Source: Cristatella mucedo
Taxonomy: Eukaryota > Bryozoa > Phylactolaemata > Cristatellidae
Length of the DNA: 64,000 nt
NCBI GenBank assembly: GCA_009760855.2
Contig: WPIO01000015.1
Location: 3,311,001-3,375,000, forward strand
Reading direction: 5' to 3'
How positions within the stretch are numbered: position 1 is the stretch's first letter; the number at the start of each line of letters is the position of its first letter. The notes under the pieces are model-generated. The model saw nothing but the letters and a program-made list of their open reading frames with translations. It searched no databases and had not been told where the DNA came from. The translations under genes and the position numbers were made by a program. Below, piece after piece: positions 58,252-64,000 of the stretch.

Positions 58252-59375
58252 CAATAGCGCCAAATCTCATTCCAGGTGCTTTAAAGCACCATGAAAGTGA
58301 AGCACTAGCCAAACTTCAAATTCAAGAAATGTAAGCTCTTTTCGGCAAGGGCTGCGAAGAAATTCTGGCCTTCTACACATTTTACGGAAGCTTTTCAACA
58401 AGGGCCAGGAGATCACGGTATCGTACGTAGGCATCTATGCAAAACCACACGTGACGGCACATCGAGCCGTAATGGCTCACTAGGTAAGGCGGTTGCTTTT
58501 CACGACCTCGGCCCCGAGGTCGTGGGTTCGAATCCTGTCGTGGGCGATTCTTTATCGCCACTGCAAGCGGTGGTGATAGCCGTCAAGGCTCTTCTGTCGC
58601 TATACAAAAAAGAGGCTGTTAAATCAGCTAGTATTTATTTTTTTATTATTTATCGAGCAAGAAGTGGTAGAAGAAGTGCGTCTCAAGCTGATACCTAAAC
58701 GATGCCAAGGCATTGCAGGTACTTACCGAAGCCAGAATCGAATCCTGACTACGCGTGCCCATACGAACTGCAGGCGTAACAATCGTAACAGATTTCAACG
58801 TACTTTGAGGTGAGGCGAGACGACTGGAGCCCCGGGTGCTTGAGGTGGGTACAGGCGAGTGAATCGACCTGAAGGCTAAGAGATCATCTCTAAGTTAAGC
58901 AGATCCTTCGTAGGAAGTTCTTTAATCTCAGAGAGTCGATGTGTGATGTAGTGGCTACGCTGCTGACGACAGACCGGATGAGCTGCAGAATTTTACACAA
59001 CCTATGTTGATTATGTGCACAGGCTGAGTCCTGAATAAAGGAAATAGCAATAATCTAAATTAAATGTCCCAAAGCGTAAATTTTTCAAGCTTTCGTACTC
59101 TCGTCTAATATGGTCCTGATTTTGGTAATGTCTCTCAGCTTTAAGGTGGCAGACTTGACAGTGAAGGCAACGTGCTCGTCCAACAGCGATTTCATTTTTG
59201 CTCATCCAACAGTGACTGTTTTTACCCCCACCCTCAGATTACGGGCAGACGTCACTAGAGTTATGCAAGACGATCAAATCGTGATGATAACTTCTTCGAA
59301 TCGAGCGTCACGTTAAACTTGCGCACAGCTAATAAGATGCCTTATCATCACGAGGCTTTAGGAAGTTAGAGGCTG
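58252..59375 (-). mobile_element. L2-C 3' part, carrying SINE-alpha
   Basis: Aligns with 41.3-42.3 kb: AAATCTCATTCCAGGTGCTT, TACTTTGAGGTGAGGCGAGA, the C-terminal coding remnants (GIVxVSA-like near 58690), and TTACGGGCAGACGTCACTAG at about 59238. SINE-alpha interrupts it at 58470-58655. All frames are broken. Confidence 0.8.
58470..58655 (+). mobile_element. SINE-alpha inserted in L2-C
   Basis: GAGCCGTAATGGCTCACTAGG, GTAAGGCGGTTGC, the CCTCGGCCCCGAGG stem, GGTTCGAATCCTG, the body, AATCAGCTAGTATTT and a T-rich tail. ATCGAG occurs on both sides (58466-58471 and about 58650-58655), a likely target-site duplication. The 41,534 region of L2-C is the empty site. Confidence 0.9.
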
Positions 59376-59382
59376 CCCGATT

Positions 59383-59473
59383 GGGACGTTGGGAAGCCCC
59401 ACTTTCAGCAGTCCAGTTGGTGGCAGTTTGATTTCATCTGATTACATATCCGCTAGCTTTTCTCAGCAAATAA
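59383..59473 (+). repeat. Right member of the 91-bp direct repeat pair
   Basis: Partner of 58060-58150. Confidence 0.85.
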
Positions 59474-60563
59474 GATGTGGATGCTTTATGGTGGCCGACT
59501 ACTTTAGCTGTATTCGACTTCTTTCCTGAATGAATGCGTGACTTTTCTTCGTCACAAACTATTACTGAATAGTTTCTTCGTGGGCCGTCGCTGACACTCT
59601 GCCTAGCAGCCAGTATTTTGCGAACATCCAACGGTGCCGTCAAGTTAGGCACTGGTTTTTGCTCATCAAGAAGCAACTTTATCCTCAACCGGCCACCCTA
59701 CAGTAAATTGGCTGGAGTAGGTATAGGAGTAGGTAGTAGAGATCTAGTCTCGATAAACATGTTGCTCGCTGGTTCGAAGTATCACCCGGGGCTTTGTTCG
59801 GCTAAAGCCTTTGGTGATTGGCGCCTTCGCTGACTAGATGACTCTCACTGCCAGCCCGTCGCCCTGAGGACAACCCGGTCTAGAGGCACTAATCTGTGCA
59901 AACAAGGTGAATCAAAGCCTCAAATTTTGGCTCTAGTGAACTGCGAGCCACTGTCGCTCACTAGTTGGTCCGCAGTGTAGTTCGGTTCGCCCATCAGAGA
60001 GCCAGCCGATGAACAACGCCAACGGTTTATTGTACAAGGCACAGAGCAGCAAGACGCACGACTGCCTTCGCCCCCTTCTCCCACTAGAGTCTCCTTCCAC
60101 TCCTCCGGTTGACCCCGATGATTAATCGAGGACCACAACTGTGCAGTGGCCGATCCTGATGGTGAATTCACCATCTGGCCACCAGCGGTTACCGGCCGGT
60201 GTCCATGCCACATCACAGGCTCATTAGAGGAGCCGGCATACACTAAAACTACATGCAGTATCCAAATTTACGATGTCAAAGACTTGCAAATTCATCATTC
60301 GTTCCCGCTGCGAAGGGTTTGTCTAGATAGAACTATTTGCTATATTAATCGACAGGCACCGCTTAGTCAATTCCATTGAGGCGTAACAGACTAGCAGGTC
60401 AATTGCGAGCTGATTGTTTGGGTATTTCGGGACTACGTGCACCATAGTGGTTATAGATAGACATGTTGGCGCCTAGATTTTCTCGACATTGGCTTCCAGC
60501 TGCCAACAAGTTCTTAATGACTTTGAATGTAAAGAGGCCTAACTTTCTGGCAACCATGGTATT

Positions 60564-60908
60564 TTAGACAGCATGAACATGGCCTTTTTCCAGGTCCCGC
60601 AAAGCGCGACGGCGAAATGACCGATGGATGACAACCTGCTTCTCGCCTTTGAAGATCAGATTATCAATGGGTTGAGAAATGATGTCCAACTGCGCTGTAA
60701 CGGCGCCCGTCTGGTTAGCAGGGCTTGAAATGCTGCGTCTGCTGCTTTTGCTCGTCCGCAGGCTTCTCGTCAATCTTAGACCACGTGACACGGTCTGCTG
60801 TAGAACGGCTGCAACATGTTCCTCGTCTTGACCACTGGCGGTGGTCCGTGTGCAGACAACTTGGGTGGGTTCCTGCTGAGTGCATCTGCCTATCACTAGC
60901 TCCTTCAC
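60564..60908 (-). pseudogene. Gypsy spacer and integrase zinc-binding remnant
   Basis: A 114-residue frame. The N-terminal two-thirds corresponds to the variable region after RNase H (LQQTVSRGL, compare the usual LQ..I..GWP). The C-terminal third, LIFKGEKQVVIHRSFRR, matches the strand before the HHCC finger. The finger histidines and cysteines are degraded, so it is non-functional. Confidence 0.55.
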
Positions 60909-61044
60909 TGTAGCGGACTAAAGTGAAGTTTTAGCATCGGGCATCCGCTGCTGGTACTGTGAGGCCTCAGCTGTGGGCTTCCTATAGATTGCCGAGTAGA
61001 GATCAGCGGTTCGCTTTCAGCTAACAGGCACCGCCCAAAGACAT

Positions 61045-61325
61045 CGTGGTAACGCAACGGCAACTATTCTCCTGCTACCGACTATGGCTGATCCTTTTCA
61101 GCGGTCCTGAGCTGCTACTTCCATGCTACTCACTACCTCAACTGCTCTCCTGACTCTGCTATGCCTCCCACTTTCTCTTTGCTGCGTGAGATGAAGTCTG
61201 TTGGCTACCGAATGCGTACTGAAAGCCGCTTAGGCTGTGAGTGCGCTATACAAAACTCTCGTGCGTAACATTCACCTAGTCTCTATGACTTTTTGGAGTT
61301 ACAGACGGAGATACATTACATGGTT
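61045..61325 (+). mobile_element. L2-B 3' end
   Basis: Starts near GTAACGCAACGGCAACTATTC and runs through the CYFHATHYLNCSPDSAM-type segment, GGCTACCGAATGCGTACTG and GGAGTTACAGACGGAG to ATACATTACAT. It matches 3700-3975. Confidence 0.9.
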
Positions 61326-61406
61326 GACAGCTTACGAAGGCCGAATCGGGCAGCCATAAGTGGGCATTTCCTTTGCTGAACTGGGGTGGTAGTGTGAGAA
61401 GCACAT

Positions 61407-61503
61407 GTAATGTAATGTAATGTATCTCCGTCTGTAACTCCACAAAGCCACAAAGACTATGTGGGTGTTACGCACGGAGAGTATTGTTTAGTGCACTTGT
61501 GGA
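61407..61503 (-). mobile_element. Short L2-B 3' end with target-site duplication
   Basis: (TGTAA)n, then TATCTCCGTCTGTAACTCC...GTGGGTGTTACGCACGGAGAG. CTGG(GG)TGGTAGTGTGA.AAGCACAT lies on both sides (61381-61406 and 61504-61527), a target-site duplication of about 24 bp. The element is truncated to under 100 bp. Confidence 0.9.
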
Positions 61504-62808
61504 CTGGTGGTAGTGTGAAAAGCACATCCGGCTGGCAACGGGTTTCGCTTCAGCACTGCACCGATGCAGTGATGATTAGAGGCATCCACGGAGATCACGT
61601 GATGGGCAAGTTAACGCTATCAGACGCCGAACCGCCGGGGAGCATTGATAGCTAGCCTTTGATCGGATCAAATGTTTTCGCCTGGCTGGCGTCCCAACCT
61701 TGGCATCTGCCTTCGCGAAGTGTCGCACAGTAAAGTTGTGGACACTTCAGCAGACACTTAGCTGGCAACACTTTCCAAAGTGAATGAGCATCCTGAGAAA
61801 CCGCCGCAAGACGTCGATCTTTAATATAAAGGCGAGATCCTAATCCCCGACGGCCTCTAACTTGGCGGGGTTAGATCTGTCAGATCGCCGGCCGACAAGG
61901 TGCGGCCCCGATCAGGAATCTGCCTTGCCGAGTTCGAAATTCTCGGCGCTAGATTGATTAATTAGCCTCTCCTGCTTAATCCAGGTTATTCTCGTGGAAT
62001 TTCATTGGGAATCGCCCCCTTCGGGACCCTGTCGCGCTCATCAATTGTGGACCCTTCTCACAAGAATGTCATCGATACATTTATGAACCCCGAGGGATGC
62101 CCGCGAAATGACTCGCAGCATTTCTGTGAAATAGCACGCGGGTTGATGTAATACTGAGAGTGGCGAGCGAAAAAAATAAAAGCGTCCATACTGCGGGGAA
62201 ATCTTCATTGGAAGACTGCCGGCTTGAGACTGAGAGCCGTCTGCATGCGCCAGCAATACGGCGTCGGGTGTACTGAAGTAGGTGAAGCAGACCCAGCTTG
62301 CAATGACTAACCTGGGGATCTGGAGATGACAACGTTAGCGTTGACGAACTGTCTCATTCGTTTAACCGGGACCAGTGCAAAAGCAGAACTACGTTTCTTT
62401 GCTCAGCGTCAGAACTCGTATACTTGGATTTTGTATTTTCCAGGCGAGTGACGCAAAAAGATAGAAGACTTCGGGAAACGCTTCAATCAGGTTATCACGG
62501 TGGCGTGGAGTGGTCGGCCGCGAAGCCGATGGCAGCAGTCTTCCCCTTCCGATTACGTCAAACTCTGTAAAGCTAGCGCCAGGCCTGGAAGAGCTGTCAT
62601 ATCTTCGTCTACATCAGTGACTTTTAGGATGTGCATTCGCCCTTTGTACAGCATAGAGAAAACATATCTTGACCCCTTACTGACTGGCGTGCAGCCATAG
62701 ACATTGAGTCTGACCTTCGTCGGCTTAAATAAATATTGGCCGATGAAACAGCGTCCTTTCGCATAGAGGCAGATTAGCCTTGACGACTTTCACCTCCGCT
62801 TGCTGTTG

Positions 62809-62905
62809 GCGCATATTGAATCGCCCACTGCAGGATTTGAACTCATGACCTCGGTCGTGTAGACCACGCACCTCACCTCCTGGGCTATCACGGCCCAGGC
62901 TTAGG
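62809..62905 (-). mobile_element. SINE-alpha-like 5' part
   Basis: On the minus strand: GGGCCGTGATAGCCCAGGAG, GTGAGGTGCGTGG, GACCGAGGTCATGAGTTCAA (box B), TCCTGCAGTGGGCGATTCA. It lacks the SINE 3' body, so it is truncated or a related tRNA-derived family. Confidence 0.65.
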
Positions 62906-63027
62906 TGCGTCATCGCGACTGCAGCAACGTGAAGCAGTCGACGAGGTATTGCTGCCAGTGGCTCTAGTTTCAGCCCGCACTTAGAAGCCAAAGCCAAAGG
63001 CCCTAAAACTAGAAAAGCATATTACCT

Positions 63028-63190
63028 GATTTGACAGCCTCACTTTGCGTAGCGGTGGCAGCGCCCTAGCGCCTGTCGTAGCCGCTTGCAGTTGGCTGAT
63101 TAAGGGATCGCCCAGTGCCGAGATTCGAACTCAGAATCACGAAGGTCACGAAGAGCGAGCGTCTTCCCTTCCAGAGCTACGGTGGCCCTA
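63028..63190 (-). mobile_element. SINE-alpha variant
   Basis: On the minus strand: GGGCCACCGTAGCTCTGGAA, GCGCTCGCTCTTCG-like box A part, CTGAGTTCGAATCTCGGC (box B), ACTGGGCGATCCCTTAATC, GCAAGCGGCTACGAC and a 3' end AGTGAGGCTGTCAAATCAGG. It belongs with the 48.56 kb copy. Confidence 0.75.
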
Positions 63191-64000
63191 ACATCCGCAG
63201 TCGCTGCTCGGTCGGTATCACGCGCACATTATCGTCAGAAGTTGCTTAATTCAAAGTCGCCGGCCAAAGCACCGGCATTCGCGGTGTCTGCTACTGTAGC
63301 ACGAAGCGCAAGTCTGCATGCAGCAGACAAGTGGCGCCTCTCGTTTGCCCTCGCGAAGCTCGCAGGTCTTGCCGAAGTCTGAGCACTTCCTGTGACTCGG
63401 CACGCTCAACACCCAAGTAACGAGATCTGTTGCGTCGCTCTGCTCCGCGGCGACTCTCGAGTCGAGGCTCTACTCTGCGCGTCGTCCGGAAGCCGGAAAT
63501 CCGGACTTCCGGCTTCTGGACGATTTGAAAGCGCCTGTGAGCTTGAGCTCGTGCGACTCGGGCAGAGCGAGCCGCTGCGTTACGTCCTGAGATCGAGAAA
63601 TAATTGTCGAAGAAACGCTTGAGCGAGAGTCGGCTGCGTCTCCGAAAGGAGAGCTCTTCCTCTTGCGGCGTCGCAGTGAATTTCGATGACTGCACGTCCG
63701 GTCTCGCGCAGAACGCCTCCTCTCTCGGCGCACAAAATGCACGACGACTCAATGAGACCGAGCCATGCAATGTAAAACGAGTCAAAGGATTATCACTTGC
63801 GACGTTGTCGGCGGCGAAGGAATGCGCAACACGTCATACGAATCACTTTCCTGACGAATGAAAGATGCGCCTGAAATCTCGTCAGCAGCACTGTATCAAA
63901 GCTACGTATATCTCCCGGCAACGCGCTGGCGAGTCGCAAGTCACGTAAATCTCTATAGCGTCTCGACCCACCAGCAGCCATCAGTAGCGTGACCACTCCA
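63191..64000. other. GC-rich unassigned sequence
   Basis: Open frames on both strands (63291-63785 -, 164 residues, Arg-rich; 63604-63861 +) reflect base composition, and I recognise no domain. A hairpin sits at 63483-63522. Confidence 0.4.
63483..63522. repeat. 15-bp inverted repeat with 10-nt loop
   Basis: CGTCCGGAAGCCGGA (63483-63497) pairs with TCCGGCTTCTGGACG (63508-63522) with one mismatch. Confidence 0.9.

Larger units (their letters stand above)
59480..62700 (-). pseudogene. Ty3/gypsy retrotransposon pol remnant
   Basis: Read on the minus strand in shifting frames. RT: at about 62256-62041, YGRFYFFRSPL, then FTEMLRVISRASLGV and CIDDILV, which match the FGRYRF-LPFG, F--M and (V)DDIL(V) blocks of gypsy RT. 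After a frameshift, FELGKADS, LVGRRSDRSNPAKLEAVGD and LRRFLRMLIHFGK (61990-61760) match the downstream thumb region. RNase H start: VISVDASNHHCIGAVL at about 61605-61555. Integrase zinc-binding region: DNLIFKGEKQVVIHRSFRR in the frame 60564-60908. Further integrase (about 59930-60480) is uncertain. Many stops and frameshifts are present. LTRs, gag and protease were not found. L2-B insertions disrupt it at about 61.05-61.5 kb. Confidence 0.7.

Noticed and set aside
59935-59970. SDSGSQFT as the integrase catalytic-core motif
   Set aside because: It resembles SDNGPQF, but the distance from the zinc-binding part is too long and the intervening sequence does not fit. It may be chance.
63291-63785. 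164-residue Arg-rich frame on the minus strand
   Set aside because: Opposite-strand frames are open too, GC is high, and no domain or splice context is visible.

Overview
This window looks like gene-poor nuclear DNA from an animal, most likely an invertebrate. I cannot fix the lineage from sequence alone. There are no operons, ribosome binding sites or long continuous ORFs. Almost everything that can be identified is a broken transposable element, and many are nested inside one another. I found no host gene, rRNA, functional tRNA gene or CRISPR array that I could defend.

Three non-LTR retrotransposon (LINE) families of the CR1/L2 type dominate. I call them L2-A, L2-B and L2-C. L2-A has more than 20 fragments on both strands, mostly truncated at the 5' end, and ends in a conserved hairpin followed by (TTA/ATT)n. 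L2-B ends in a pentanucleotide (ACATT)n tail and has its best reverse transcriptase (RT) ORF at 2386-3447 (-). L2-C is older and more decayed (31-34, 41-44 and 58-59 kb). The best L2-A RT ORF is at 4077-5123 (-), and the most complete L2-A copy is at 27.05-28.69 kb (+).

Two tRNA-derived SINE families are present. SINE-alpha lies at 8.4, 10.5, 42.9, 52.2 and 58.5 kb, with variants at 48.6, 62.8 and 63.0 kb. SINE-beta lies at 1.0, 32.7, 41.1, 49.6, 51.5 and 58.2 kb. The last ~55 bases of SINE-beta match the 3' hairpin end of L2-A, which suggests that SINE-beta is mobilised by the L2-A RT.

A decayed hAT (ZMYM1-like) transposase gene runs through 20.75-23.8 kb (+) and is split by two L2-A insertions. 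A decayed Ty3/gypsy pol region runs through about 59.5-62.7 kb (-). It has RT, RNase H and integrase remnants and carries L2-B insertions, one of them with a ~24 bp target-site duplication.

A direct segmental duplication links 30.02-32.27 kb with 37.54-39.93 kb. Its first ~1.75 kb is nearly identical and the rest is clearly diverged.

Layout: 0-9 kb LINEs and SINEs; 9-19 kb mostly unassigned; 19-24 kb TC microsatellites and the hAT gene; 24-29 kb L2-A and L2-C; 30-40 kb segmental duplication and LINEs; 41-48 kb nested L2-C, L2-A and L2-B; 48-52 kb SINEs with AT/TG microsatellites; 52-58 kb unassigned; 58-64 kb L2-C, gypsy and SINEs. All boundaries were placed by eye and may be off by tens of bases.
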